A DNA stretch of 64,000 nt from Pontederia crassipes (GCA_030549335.1 JAUKPH010000027.1:434001-498000), one strand, 5' to 3'; shown: positions 25,101 through 37,815, counted from the first letter of the stretch. A program made the numbers and translations. Notes: generated by a model from the letters alone, not told the origin.

Positions 25101-26195
25101 TCGACGCATGACCATGGGATTCCTAGTGCTAGAGCAGTGTATAAGTTCGTGTACCGGCGCGCTATGCCAACCATGACGGCTGGATGGCAGCCTTGGTCTG
25201 ACATTTGGAAGTTCCAGGTTCCCCCCAAAATTCAGTTCTTCCTCTGGAAACTTTTTCATAATCGCCTTCCAACCAAATCTTATTTCCAGCGCTTTTTGCC
25301 TATGAACGACTCTCGTTGCTCCCTTTGTGGTCTTGCCACTGAGTCTATTTCTCACTTGTTTTTTTCCTGCCCCTTTGCACTTCAGGTCTGGGCGATTTGC
25401 CAACAAAATTTACTATTCACCTTTCAGTTCTTTCCCTCCTGGGATTCGGGTTCCTGGATCCAGGAGGGCTCCACCCTGGACCTCCCTTCCAGACAATTTC
25501 TCCTCTCTACCATCTCCTACTGTTTATGGGGTATCTGGAACCTGAGGAATGATATTTACTTCAGATCAAGGCATGCAACTGCTACCATGGTGTGGGAAAG
25601 GGCTGTTGCCGGTGCCCACGAATTTATCTCAGCTGCTGCCCACGCTCTTGAGGCCCCTCTTCCCCCCTCTTCCCTCACCCCCCAAAATCCATTGCGGGTT
25701 CAGTGGGAGGCCCCCCTCCGAATTAGGTTATCCTCAATTCGGATGGCTCCCTCTGTGGAGCCAGCTCTGGTGGGGGCTACAGATTTCTGCTACGAACTAA
25801 TACTGGTAATTTCATTTTTGCAGGTGCTGGTACTGTCTCTGTGCTCTCCGCTCTTCACGCTGAAGCCTGGGCGTTGCTTCTTGTTGTCCGCGCTTGTGCT
25901 TCCCGGGGAATTACTCAAGTCAGAATTTACTCAGATTCTGAGACCTTGGTCCACATCATCAGGGGTACCCGCGCTTGTCCTTGGTAGATTCGCAGTATCA
26001 TCCTTGATATCAGGAGCACTATTGACAGTCTCTCGTCATCTGTTCTTCTTTTTTGCTCTAGAACTTGTAATTCGACTGCGGACTTTTTAGAACTGTTTGG
26101 CCCCCAAAATGGCGAGTATTTTTGGGTCGATGGTCCTCCTCTTGGCCTCGACAATATTTTGTACCATGACTTTGATTCTTTTCAATACTTAATGC
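22105..26195 (+). pseudogene. LINE ORF2: endonuclease, reverse transcriptase, RNase H
   Basis: Starts at ATG 22105 (MKILAWNCRGA), the N-terminus of the AP-type endonuclease (LLECH, ALIGDFN, SDHAPLLF). The reverse transcriptase spans about 23500-24420 (FIPKKSNP, YRPISLCNVLYRVFSKI, ADMEKTFDRVSW, IRQGDP, LLFADDLLI). It is followed by the linker and zf-RVT (WKFQVPPKIQFFLWKLFHNR, CSLCGLATESISHLFFSCPF) and an RNase H domain from about 25736 (NSDGS, YSDSETLVHIIRG). Frame changes lie near 22470, 24012 (a one-base loss within RQGDPLSP), 24880 and 25700, and there is a stop at about 24415. Confidence 0.9.
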
Positions 26196-26212
26196 AATTT
26201 TTCTTTAAAAAA

Positions 26213-26838
26213 ATATGCATGTGTCCCTTCTATTTCTGTTCTCATTTTCCATCCAATATTTCTTAATAATTAATCTTCTAGCTACTTTCCCTTTCTCTAC
26301 TCTTTCTCCCAGATTTTTTATGATAAAAAATAATACTAATATTATATAGTATGAAATATGAGACATACATATATATCATTTTGCTAATTATATAATATTA
26401 ATTTAATATTATATTGTAATCAATAATAAATTAGTTTTGGAAAATATAAGGTAAAAAAGTTCTGAGAAAACTGAAAAAGGCAAAAATACTTATTGAATAA
26501 TCAAAAGATACAATCATTTATAAAACCTTTTTTTTAATTTTGTCTATACTACTTTATTTTTATTTTATGACCATTTTATTTCATTTTTTCTCATGCTCTA
26601 CATATTTGATGCAATTAAGTTTTTTATATTAATTAAATTTATATATATGTCTCCATCTCATATTATAATAAGTATTATATTGTTATATAAAAAAAATAAA
26701 AACACTAATATGAAAGAGAGAGTATACGAAGGGAAAGGCATTAGAAAATTCATTCATTAAAAAGGGTTGGGACACCGATAAAGAGGCGAGAAAAATAGAT
26801 TAAAGTAAGATGAGAATAAAATGAAAAATGTGAAGAGG
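26213..26838. other. AT-rich spacer between the two LINEs
   Basis: No coding signal. It separates the 3' ends of the two convergent L1 copies. Confidence 0.6.
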
Positions 26839-26879
26839 AGTGACGTTTTTTTTAATGAGAACTTGATTATATTAAGTTA

Positions 26880-29800
26880 AAAAATCATAACGGTCGTTGT
26901 ACAAAAATATGTGCAGATTCCGCGAAGGATTTGCATCTCAAAAAATATCATGAGAAGTAGATCTAGCAAGTTTTGCAAGATGATCAGCGGCCCGGTTATA
27001 AGTTCTAGGGCAGTGTATACATTTCGTGTTGTCAAAAAGTGCCAATAAGTGGTGAATCTCCTTCGTAATTGTCCAAATACGTCATGGTATGCCCAGCCTA
27101 TAGAACGGTCGTGAGGTAATAGTTGGATATACCTGCAGAAAGGAAATTAGCATTAGCATCTCGGATAATAAACCATGCACCAGTTGTCAAGGTCCGACGA
27201 CAAAGTCAGCCATCGGAATTGATCTTGACCCAGGAATAGGGCGGGGGCTCCCATTGGATAGAAGGGATGTCCAGGGGAATAAGAGGTGCGCGTGTGTGGT
27301 TATGTGCCTCAGAACTGTGGTAAGCCTCATACTCTGAATACCAGGCCTGAACACATGTCCAAATTGCCTCAGTGGTTGCCCGTCTGGAACCAAAATGGAA
27401 CTCATTTCGTCTCTTCCATAATTCCTAGAGAGAAAAGGCGATAAAAGATAACAAGGTATTTATAGAACTATCATCAAGGGTCGAACCCTCATGAATCCAG
27501 TCCCCACAATGCCAAGAGTCAAAGAATTGGAAATTATAATTCAACTTGGAATGTAACAGCATCCAAAAATTTATAGCATCAGTGCAATCAAAAAAGATAT
27601 GTTGAATTGTTTCAGAATGAATACCATATATCGTACAAGATGAGCTTTGATTTGGTTGAAGGTTGCAAGCCAAGCCAGCATGGGAAGCCTACAATGGAGA
27701 AGCTTCCATAAAAAATTTTAACCTTATGAGTAATTCTGAGTTTCCAGGTAAGGTTCCACATGGGCCATCCAGACTGAGATGGAGAGTGTAGGCAGCATAG
27801 AGAGTGATAGACAAATTTGGCAGAAGCCTTGCCAAGGGGGTCGTGGACCCAAAACCACTTATCATCATTGGCTATTGGTGAAAGAAAGATATTTAAAATA
27901 GAAGCAACTAAGAGAGGACCAAAAGCCAGTGTTAGAAGATGCATGTTCCACTGCCCAGTATCTAAGATAAAGTCACTCACCTTCATTGTATCCAGCGATA
28001 TGTCCATATTAATATATGTTGGCATTAAATTTAGAGGTACACAGAACAGCCAAGGGTCATGAATAATATTTGTGGAGCATCCATTATCAATGTGCACCCT
28101 AAGGCCAAATTTAATTTCTTGTTGAACTTTAAGGATGAGCTTCCAACACCAAGAGGTAGATTGAGTGATGTTAGGAAGAATCCAAGGATGAATGTATTGA
28201 TATTTAGCATTGACCAGATGGACCCAAGGGTTTTGCTCATTGTTCAGAAGACTGAGAACACGTTTGGCTAACAAAGCACTTCTGACATACTGTAACTTCC
28301 TAATCCCCATACCTCCCTCCTGTCGTGATTTCTAAATGGTATTCCAAGCAACTAAATGAAGACCTTTGCTATTTCTATTATTGTTTCACATAAAAGTTCT
28401 AGCTTGCTTCTCAAGGGTCATAAGAAGGCCATCAGCAATGTACATTGCCCCCATAGCATAATTAAGAATAGTGCTAAGAACAAAGTTGATTAAGATTAAT
28501 CTGCCAGCCATGTTTAGTACATTAGCCTTCCAGCCATTGATACGAGAGATAGTTTTATCAAGAAGAGCATGTTGTTGAGAGATTGTAATGTATTTGTTGG
28601 ATATTAAAACACCAAGATAGTTAAATGGGAGATGCCCCTGCACAATACCAAGGTTGGTAATCATGTTTTGCTTTCTTCTATTGTTTAGAGATCTCGGCAA
28701 GTAAGCTTCAGATTTCATGGGATTTATCATTTGATTTGTGAGGTTGTCGTATAGTGTGAGAATGGATTTTAGGCATTTGTAATTTTTAATATTGGCAGCA
28801 ACAATAATCAATAAATCATCAGCATATAACATGTGACTCAATGAGAATTTGTTTAAAGAGAAGGGGATTAACTCAGAGTTAAGTACCGCATTATTCATCA
28901 AGGTGGTTAATACTTGAGTGATTGTGATAAAGAGGTAGGGGGAGAGGGGATCACCCTGTCTGATGCCACAATAGCTTTTAAAATAGGAGGATGGGGTACC
29001 ATTGATGTGACAAGAAAAGGAAGGAGAAGTAACACAAGCCATAATCCAATCAATAAAAATTGGTGGGAATTTCATGCAGGTGAGGGTTATTTTGATTGCA
29101 TGCCAACTGACTCTATCAAAAGCTTTATGCATATCAGCTTTAATGATCATAGTCTTCCTCCTTCCATGGTCATGGAATGGGCAATCTCTTGACTAAGTAA
29201 TTATTATCGTGGATTGATCTATCAGGCAAGAAGGCAGATTGACATCTATCAATAATGCTATCAAGAGTAGGCTTTAGTCTGAGAGCAAGAATTTTGGATA
29301 TGACTCTATAAATAATGTTACATAGTGCAATTGATCTGAAATCTGTAACTTTGGTGGGATTAGGTTTTTTGGAATAAAAATCAGTGACGTGAGAGACCAT
29401 TCTCTAGGTAATATATTGGTATTGAAGAATTTTTTTTATTTCAGAAGATATGTCAGGGCCAATGGTGTCCCAATTTGCCTTGTAGAATTCCAAAGTGAAA
29501 CCATCAAGCCCCGAGGCCTTCCCAAGGGCCAAAGACCAAAGATCATTAAGGATTTCCTCATCAGTAATTGGGGCAGATAATTGGTCATACCAGGTAGTAT
29601 CTAAGATAGGAAGAGAAGGCTAGGATGATATAGGTATTTGAGGATCAGTATTGCATTTCCAGATATTGCTATAATGGTCAATAAAAGCATTCATGATATC
29701 TTTGTCATTTTCAAGCCTGTTACCATAATCAGTTTCAATTGATTGTATGAGGTTGTTCTTATATCTGATCATTGAACTTAAATGAAAAAATTTTGGGTTT

Positions 29801-30869
29801 TTGTCTCCATCTTTAATCCATTTCTCTTTAGATTTAGACCACCATTTTAGAGTGATTTGTCTCAGTATGGCTGCATGATGGTGATAGCGGGATCTCAATT
29901 TATTATGTTCCTGATCATTAAGCCCAATAGATTCATCTTTTAATTTGAGAGAAGTGATTTGATTCTTAAGGTCAAGGGCCTTGGACTCAAGGTTACCAAG
30001 TTGATGCTTGTTCCATATTAATGTCTTATGTTTCACCTCATTTAGGGATTTATGAATGAACGAGTGAGGAGTTCTTTTGTTCCAAATGTCAGTAACAATC
30101 TGCCTAGCTTCAGGGTACTCAATCCAAAAGGCCTCGTATTTAAACTATTGTGGTTTTCTGATTCTAGAATTAGAATTAAAGAGGATTGGATTGTGATCAG
30201 ATGAGCAACGAGGTAGAGAGTAAAGAGCTAAAGCTGGGAACTTGAGGATCCAATGTGAGTTAATGAGAAGCCTATCCAATCTACACCAGATTCTGGCCAG
30301 TCCCCTCCTATTATTACACCACGTGAATTGAACTTCAGTTATAAGTGTGTCAATTAACTCCTGAATATCCATAAGATGCCTAAAATTTTGGATGGATCTA
30401 GTGAGCATAAAAGGTCGTCTCCCTTTCTTGTCAGAAGAATACAAGGAAGAGTTAAAGTCTCCAATTAGTGCCCAAGGGAAATCCAAGGTATTGAATTTAG
30501 CTAATTCCTGCCACAATCTCATTCTAATAGCTGGAAAAGTACTAGCATACACACAAGTAAGGAGAAAAGTAAAGGAGTCCACGGTTATAACAGCATGCAA
30601 TAGTTGAGAAGAAGTAACAATTTGCGATACCTTAATAGCATTTGAAGTTGGCCATGCTAAAATAATGCCACAAGAGGTGGAGGTACTTGGGCCAGTAAAA
30701 TTATTCTAATCTTACCAAGGCGGCGGATAACAGTGAGCGACGATTCAATAGTCGTATGTGTTTCCTGCAAAACAAGTAAATCTGGCTTGTGTTCCCTGAT
30801 TTGATCGTCGAGGCAGTCCCGAACCCGACTATGAAGAGCCCCCCAACAGTTCCAAGAAAGAATTTTCAT
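26880..30869 (-). pseudogene. LINE ORF2: endonuclease, reverse transcriptase, RNase H
   Basis: Begins at ATG 30869 (MKILSWNCWGA). Endonuclease motifs: LQETHT, ALIGDFNSSL, SDHNPILFNS. Reverse transcriptase motifs: VTDFRSIALCNIIYRVISKI, ADMHKAFDRVSWH, IRQGDPLSPYLF, MLYADDLLII. Then comes zf-RVT (CTIYGIHSETIQHIFFDC) and a decayed RNase H (NTDGSLCRRTL near 27210, AADHLAKLA near 26970). There are about five or six interruptions. The longest undamaged piece is the reverse transcriptase block at 28386-29150. Confidence 0.9.
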
Positions 30870-30998
30870 TTGTTGAGGTCCAACGTTGCTGGCCCAAGAT
30901 TGGAGGATTGTCTGCACAATTTTAGACTTTCCATTAGTGTTTGGAGCAATATGAACCTTCGACTTACCTTTTTGATCAGCCTGTCGCTTGGTCTTTAG

Positions 30999-32917
30999 CT
31001 ATATCTTAGCCTCCAAGGCCTTCGAAGGCGTAGGCCTGCACTCCGACCTATCCTTCTTTGACACCGAACGAGGAAAAGGAGCAATATCAGTGTCCTCCTG
31101 TTCCGATGCCGAGCCGCAATGAGAGGAGGAGTCTGAGGATGGAGAGGATTGTGCTGTTGAGAATAGGCCAGTCACATGATTCACAAGTGCATTATGATCC
31201 CGGCCACTATTGGGTAATGAAGGGGGGGTAACCTGACGAAGTGGTCGGAGAGGTCCTGGAATGTAAGAGGGGGACTGGCTATATTGTGGGGGTGGTGGTG
31301 GTGCTGATGCCGGAGAGGAGATCCGGGTGACAGAGGAGTGAGGATGGGATTTAGGGTTTTCGTAAGAACTGGGAGAGAGGGTAGAAAGTACCCCGGCGGC
31401 CACATTCGGAAGGAAATGTTCCTTCAAGGGAGGTGCGAGGGCAATATCTTGGATACGAGGCAATGGATCAAGTGGCGTAGGAAGGATCTGACGATTCTCA
31501 GGAGCCGCCCCGAACGCAACAGAGATGTGCATGCCAGGTGTAGTGCGATCAGCCGTCCCATGAAGATCCAACGACAGAAGAGAGTGATCTGCAATAAATG
31601 GGTGTTCAGAAGCACGTGAGTAGGAGTCTGAGTGCACGACAGCCTGTGACACAATGCCAACGGTCGGATGCGGGCCACGTGGCATGTCAGTCATCAGGCC
31701 GGTCGTACCCGTCGGCGCAGGGGCCATAATTCGCGGGGTGACAGCATCAGTCACCGACAGCTCGCTCCAGCGGGAATCAGTCGGCGAAGGGGCGGCCAAG
31801 TTTGGCCACCGGCCTCCACCAAGAGCCTTCATCCAAGGACCGAAAAGGAGCACCGATGAACCTGAGCCGCCGTCCAACTCTCGGTCTATAGCCCCGGCCA
31901 TGGAACAGGCCTCCAGCCGATGACCGACCATCCCACACTGAAATAGAACAACGGGAAGTTCTCATAAGTAACATGTTGAAAAAATCTAGTGTTATCGGGC
32001 AAGTTAACCCATACTCCCTGTTTCAAGGGCCGTGAGAGATCAATCTCAATACAGCAGCGGGCACACGCAGCACCATCGTCCACCTTAAGGAACCGTCCAA
32101 AGATGCTCGCCATGCATATAAGGGACGGTCATCCGCCAAGTTCCCAGGAAAGACCAGGAAAGCGGATCCAGACAGGGGCCGAGGCAAATTGATCTTCAAA
32201 AGGTTTGAAATAAGGCTTCGCTTGCGCAACGTGGAAGGTTGTACCACAGGCCGGCCATGGCGTTCCAGTGAGGACCTACAGCTTGTCGCAAAGGTTAGAG
32301 AAGAGAAGCATAGTATAACCATTACCCATATCCTGCACTCGGAGAGACCTAGAAAGCTTCCATTGCGGGGCAAGGTCTTCCATAAGCATGTCAATAGAGC
32401 AAAGAGGACCAAACGTGCACCCCAAAAGACATAGCTGGAGTTCCTCCGATCTTCCCTTAGTATCTTCAAATGGAATGGTGACTTCCTCCGTGATGGATGC
32501 CTTCGGGGTTCGGAGTTGATTTGGCGTGATAGATCTCAACGGTCGACTGGGAACCTTGCCAGGCTATTGTCGACGTTTCACGACATCCGACCAGGAGACC
32601 TGCCGATCAGAAGTAGTAGAAGGGTTTGGGGTGGGGAGAAGAGGAGGAAGATTGGAGTTCGAGCAAGCCTGGATCGCCAGATCTTGGTGTGAAGAGGGGG
32701 GCAGATTTAGGGTTTGTGGCATTAGAGGTTCAAGAATGAAATCTGGAGAGTAAGAGTGGTTTAGGGTAGGAGGGGAGTTAGAATCCAGGGGGGAGTAGTT
32801 TGTGGGATAAATGGCATGAGAACAAGGCCGCCGGCCGTCACCAATCGTCGGGGAGGACCAGAGGAGTGGGGGGAAGGCCAGGAGGCGGTGGGGGTCAGGG
32901 GGATGGGGGTTGCTCAT
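30999..32917 (-). pseudogene. LINE ORF1 (DUF4283-like + zinc knuckle)
   Basis: Starts MSNPHPPDPHRLL at 32917. The DUF4283-like segment runs about 32540-32000 (RFLKVDDGAACARCCIEIDL, YENFPLF), then the knuckle remainder MVGHRLEACS, and a Pro/Ser-rich tail to 30999. Frames change at least three times. The first two Cys of the knuckle appear to be lost, leaving only the HX4C half. Confidence 0.82.
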
Positions 32918-33029
32918 TTTTTCACCTGATTGCGGGGATGAAGAGCGTTGGCTAGGGCTAGCTTAAGTCCACTGCCTCCCAGCTTTTGCTCCCCAGGTCA
33001 TGGCATGCTGTCCGCGTGGGCTAGTGACG

Positions 33030-33398
33030 TTAAGAGCATAAATGCAAGTTACATCTCAACAGCTACAGAATTATATTATATGTCATTTTTAGGTACGAAT
33101 GACATCATGCTAAAATGGCGAATGGCTTGCTTCATCCGGTCAATGCAAGAGACTCGGAGTTTTAAAAAAGAAATAATAAATGAAGCTTGTCCATCAGGAT
33201 CAGTTCGTTGGTATTTGCATTTTTGTATACTATTTTGTTTTATTTTGTGGCAGCGCCGATATTGGAAAAGGGGAGCCGACTATTTAGCTTGTGCATCGTC
33301 CATGAATTGAAAATCAATTTACTATCTAGCTCCATTGATTCGATGAGTTCATCTCTTAATGATGATAAATTCTGTCAATAGAAATTTTTAAATTTTTA
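33030..33398. other. Intergenic, no gene recognised
   Basis: Plus-strand frames at 32948-33310 and 33187-33381 show no conserved motif. The first overlaps the LINE boundary. Confidence 0.5.
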
Positions 33399-33399
33399 T

Positions 33400-34070
33400 A
33401 TTTCGAGAACATCGCGAAATATTTTCAAACGCGATACGTGACCCGTCACGTGACTTCCGCGGGAACATTTGACCAAATGTTCCCGTGGAAAGTTCTTGTC
33501 AAAGAACATTTGTTTTTTTTTCAGCGTCGCAATCTTTGACTTTTTTTAATTTCATCTATTTTTTTAATTATTTTGTAATGTATGTATATATAATTTATAA
33601 TATATTAATACATTATTAAGGATATTATAAAATAATTTATTAAATGTTATTAATTAAAACCTATAAAATAATTAGTTCTAATAATTAATAAATATTTTAT
33701 CAATTAAACTATTCAATTATTTTTTAAAAAAATATATTATATTTGGATCTTAAAATGTATGTAAATTGTAATATTTAAAATATTTAATCAAAATAAATAA
33801 AAATAATATTAATAATATAACGATTTATGTAAATTATAATATTAATAATATATTCTTATTTACTATAATTTTATACCTCATAAATAATAAATTATATTCT
33901 TAGTTCTTACTTTTTATCTAAACACCCACTAAAACTTATCCATCATATCAACTTTTTAAATCTCCATCATTACACTTTTTCATCCAAACACTAACCCAAA
34001 TTTTTTTATCATATCAATTAGTTCTCGAGAACAAAAGTTCTCTCAATATTCCCGTACCAAACGCAGCCAA
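33400..34070. mobile_element. Possible MITE cluster
   Basis: The right edge CCCGTACCAAACGCAGCC is the reverse complement of a GGCTGCGTTTGGTACGGG end, a hallmark of plant DNA-element termini. The interior is AT-rich. The left part contains a near-perfect palindrome (33460-33485) and a TTCTTGTCAAAGAA foldback. The left end could not be fixed. Confidence 0.4.
33460..33485. repeat. Perfect 12-bp-arm palindrome
   Basis: CGGGAACATTTG, a 2-base spacer AC, then CAAATGTTCCCG. Confidence 0.95.
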
Positions 34071-34076
34071 AATGTT

Positions 34077-34917
34077 TGTTGAAGATTCATTTCTTAATTC
34101 ATTTCAACTTTTGTTGGTATGTTATATATTGGAATTTGAATGTTTCAAATTTCAAATATATTACTCCGTAGACATTGAAAATATGTTCATACTAATTATT
34201 TAAGTATGAAATATATTATCACATTTTTTCATTAATGAAATATTACAATATTGAATAAAAAGACATGTTAACATGTGTTAAAAGTAATGTGGTATAATGA
34301 ATGAGTTATCTCATTAATTAAATGATATTCTTAGATGAAGAGTCACATCACTTCGTAAGTGAAGAGATGTATTTATATTTGAATATGTGTGTTCATATTA
34401 CAAAAATTATATTCACACTTGAATAGATGCATCATTTCATTATAAAATATGTTCCTTGATATATGTTCACATATCACTAGATGTGTCCTTTCACTATAAA
34501 GTACATCATTATATGAAAATGTGAATTCTATCATTAATAGGTGTGTCTTTTGGACGAAAAGACATTAAACACATGCTTTCGTGAAGCGTCCTTTTAAGTT
34601 TATAAATATGCTTCCTCTTCATTCATTTTCAAACGATCGAAAGCAATCAAAGCAACGAGAAGCTATGAAAAATATTGAAATGTGATGAGTCTTATGTGTG
34701 CAACGCATGAAAATATATTCAAGTCATTGTAAATTATTAAAATAAGAAATCGAGTTCTTCAACAATTGCTAATTGACGAACTCAGTGATTTCGTTGTATC
34801 TTGAGAGTATTATTGTCTTAAGCTCAATAGCAAACTTCGTGTGAGGATAAATAATTCATTGTGCATCGAAGTCTTGATCTTTATTTTTTTTTTCCATCTA
34901 CCTACTATTTTCCAACA
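34077..34917 (+). mobile_element. Solo LTR-like sequence (fossil)
   Basis: Starts TGTTGAAG and ends TTCCAACA, the short TG..CA inverted ends of LTRs. It has a TATA-like TTTATAAATATGC at about 34610, followed by an R/U5-like segment. No internal coding region follows and the flanking 5-mers do not match cleanly. Family probably copia by size (about 840 bp); age not estimable without a partner. Confidence 0.5.
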
Positions 34918-35929
34918 TTATGTAAGCTGTGTTGATCAAACAAATATCGTGCAAACATGAGGTGCATTTGTTTTAGTCAAATGCCAACAACCTCACTACA
35001 TGGGCATGTGCCTACATAGTATTCCACAATGTTTGGGAAATAGTTGTCCCAGTTATTTCTATAAATTTGAATGCTTGCGCCAGATTGAGAGAGAGGTACC
35101 GCTCCGTTAGTGCATTATTATTAGTATTTCTTTGATTATGATCAATTGATAGCAACATCATTAATATAAAAGAAAAAAAAATACAAAACGGCATAAATTG
35201 CAGGCCATTGAAGAAAGAAGCACGTTTTCATTTACTTTTCCTTTTTTTCTGGTTTCAATACGAATTGGATTATAAGTGGGATAAATCTCCAGTCTTTACC
35301 AAGTTTGATGCTCTTGTCAACAAACCTTTTCCGTAACGCAACGAAACAACTTACGCTATTGACAGAATGAAGGACTTATTAGTTGCAACGAGTTGCAATT
35401 GACAAGAACTCGTATTGCTTCTTTTTGACATTTTCTTCACACGACGAACGTGTAACATACTTCTTTTTTTTTCGGTGATTTAATGCAACGACGTCACAAA
35501 AAAAGAAACTATAATATCTCTACAAAATAATTAATTAAGCCACACCACCGAGATAATCATTATTTTGACTTTGGCTTTGATCATAGTTAAATCAAATCCA
35601 ATATATATATTACAATTCAACTTTTAAAATAAATGATGATCTAAAAATCCCATACTTCTGTGCAAATCTATATAATATTTTTGAGCAAGTTCACTATTTA
35701 CTGCTAACAAAATTAAAACATAAAAAATAATTATATAAATGAACATAAATTCATACAAAATTAATTACAAAAAATATATTGAATTCTAACTTGGACAAAT
35801 AAATTTAAAAATAATAATAAGGTAACAAATATTCTATAAGCATAAAATAAATTATTAATTTCTTAAATTTTTCCTAAATTATAATAATTTTTTACGTCTA
35901 ATACTAATATATAAGCTCATGAACTTTTC
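34918..35929. other. AT-rich intergenic DNA, no feature seen
   Basis: No coding frame or terminal repeats recognised. Confidence 0.55.
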
Positions 35930-36370
35930 AAATTATATCGCAATTTTTTTAGTCCATCCATATTATTTTGTTAACTTTTTTATTCTTTATTTATTAAAAA
36001 TTAAAGTACCCTTATTCTCTCATTTAATCTTTAAAATATTAAAATAATATATAATAAATATAAAAAGAGGTTGATGCCCTTCGCCAACACTAGATAAAGG
36101 GGGAACGATGACCTTCCTCTACCGGCATGCTCGTGTGGGAAGTGGGGGGAGGAGGAGGAGGCGTGCTCACGTGGTGGGCGGTAGGGGGTGACGCCCTCCG
36201 CCGCCAACGAACTGTAGAGGGCGACTCATGTCCCCTCATGAGCTTGCGAAAAGGGAGGCATCTTACGATGAGTTAGACACAAAAAAAATCGCTTTAGTTT
36301 ATAAAAATTTTAAATAATTGACCCTAAAATAAAAATGTTAAAAGTTTAGATACTAATGACTAAGTTTTCA
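35930..36370. mobile_element. Possible decayed DNA element with GC-rich core
   Basis: A 180-bp GC-rich core (about 36065-36260) is framed by AT-rich arms with loose inverted similarity (CATGAACTTTTCAAATT and the reverse complement of the 36320-36360 region). The plan resembles the Mutator-like element at 8193-9797, but the arms are too diverged to delimit. Confidence 0.3.
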
Positions 36371-36402
36371 AAACTTCATTTTAAAAAAATGGATATTACT
36401 AA

Positions 36403-36958
36403 GGGTCCATTTGGTACGAGATAATAAACTATCGATTATTTTATTTAAAATTTTCAAGGACCACCACATGATCTCGTTTGGCTGCGATAGATTATTGGTA
36501 ATTTTAATTACACTGATAATTTTAATTATCACTTTACTGGTAATCCGGATAGCAGACAGGGGAGGCAACTTTTCATATTACTAGTTGTTTGACATGCATT
36601 TTGACAATAATATCCAATCAATCAAAAATATTAATTTTAATATTTTATTAATAAATAAATATCATCCAATCTTAACTTCTCTATTATTTAATTTCTTTAT
36701 AAATAACTTTTAATATTGACTCATCTTATTTTACTATATTCATTTATTTTATATTTTTCTTTGTTTATTTATAATATCATGCGATGAAAAATTAAAATAA
36801 TTTTTAAGGATCTTTTGATAATTTATTCTCTAGTTATTTTAATCACAACTTATATTACCAATATTTGTCAAACACTATAACGTAATATTACCGATAATCT
36901 ATCTAAGTGGTCATCTAAATTATCGGTTAATTAAATCAGTAATGCGTTAAACGGTCCC
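36403..36958. mobile_element. Tourist-like MITE (PIF/Harbinger type)
   Basis: 556 bp. The left end is GGGTCCATTTGGTACG; the right end, reverse-complemented, is GGGACCGTTTAACGC. It is flanked by TAA at 36400-36402 and 36959-36961. Subterminal segments around TTACTGGTAAT and GGTAATTTTAATTA repeat in inverted form. Confidence 0.75.
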
Positions 36959-37229
36959 TAAAAGAATTGTATTAGTTATGTAAAAATTTTGAAATTTAGT
37001 AGATGAAATATAAGAAAAAGTAGGATCCAACCAATTATAAGGAACAAACTACCAGGACGTGCGGATATATATTTTGGATTCTACGGCTGATTTCTTTTAT
37101 GCGCATAGTTGAAGCAAATCCGATACTTGGGTGCACATTTGACCATTGGATAATTTGTTTCCCCAGCGAGTTTATTTTCTCCACAAGCTGCAAATGTCAC
37201 ATATTCAAATAATTTTAATAAAGTTTGTT

Positions 37230-37815
37230 CATTGAATTGTAATATTTAAATATAATAATATTAACAATTTGAGTAAATAATAGTGATTTAATTAAATAAT
37301 AGTTATTTGATTAAGGAATAATGATTTAACTATCAGTAGATAACAAATATCAATTTGTTTATAAATTTAATAAAAATTATTTGATAAACATAACGGTTTA
37401 ATTAGTGTATTGTGATACAATGATAATAATAGAAAAAATATGTATTCACATCATACTTATAATAATTAATTTATAATATTTTATTCTGAATAATAATATT
37501 TTTAAAAAATATTATTTAATATATAAACATTGATTCTTTTAAAATGTTTTTAAAATTGCAAGTAAAATTAAAGATGTGATATATTAAAATAAAAAGTAAT
37601 ATATGATATTTAATAGTTAATAAAGTTTTGTTTTAAAAATTGAGATATAATAGTAATAAAATATGAAACTAATACATTTATACTATATAAACTAGTAGGA
37701 GTAATTTAAAGAATTTCATATTCAAAATTCACTTTGAAAAAAATATTTACTAAATATTTATAATAGTGTTTTGATCAATAAAAATATTATCCTCTACTTT
37801 GTACTTTTAATTTTT
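37230..37815. mobile_element. Diverged copy of the 18762-19339 MITE family
   Basis: Colinear with 18762-19339. Shared phrases include TTTGTTTATAAATTTAATAAA, CTAGTAGGAGTA and GATATTTAATAGTTAATAA-like stretches in the same order. The terminal repeats are eroded. Confidence 0.6.

Larger units (their letters stand above)
20140..26212 (+). mobile_element. L1-type LINE, near full length, decayed
   Basis: A plant L1 retrotransposon of about 6.1 kb with ORF1 (gag-like with zinc knuckle), ORF2 (AP endonuclease, reverse transcriptase, zf-RVT and RNase H) and a short A-rich tail (TTTAAAAAAA at about 26205). The 5' boundary is set by the change from AT-rich flank to GC-rich leader near 20140. It is the same family as the element at 26846-33022, and the two stand tail to tail about 630 bp apart. 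Both ORFs have several frame changes and at least two internal stops, so it is dead. Confidence 0.92.
26846..33022 (-). mobile_element. L1-type LINE, full length with target duplication
   Basis: A complete but decayed plant L1 of about 6.18 kb on the minus strand. Its tail (8 A on the minus strand, T run at 26846) directly abuts AGTGACG (26839-26845). The same AGTGACG, followed by TT as at the other end, lies just beyond the 5' end (33023-33029), giving a 7-9 bp target duplication. The leader is about 105 bp, then come ORF1 and ORF2 in the same order as the neighbouring copy. Several frame interruptions occur in both ORFs. The YADD catalytic box and RQGDPLSPYLF are intact. Confidence 0.93.
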
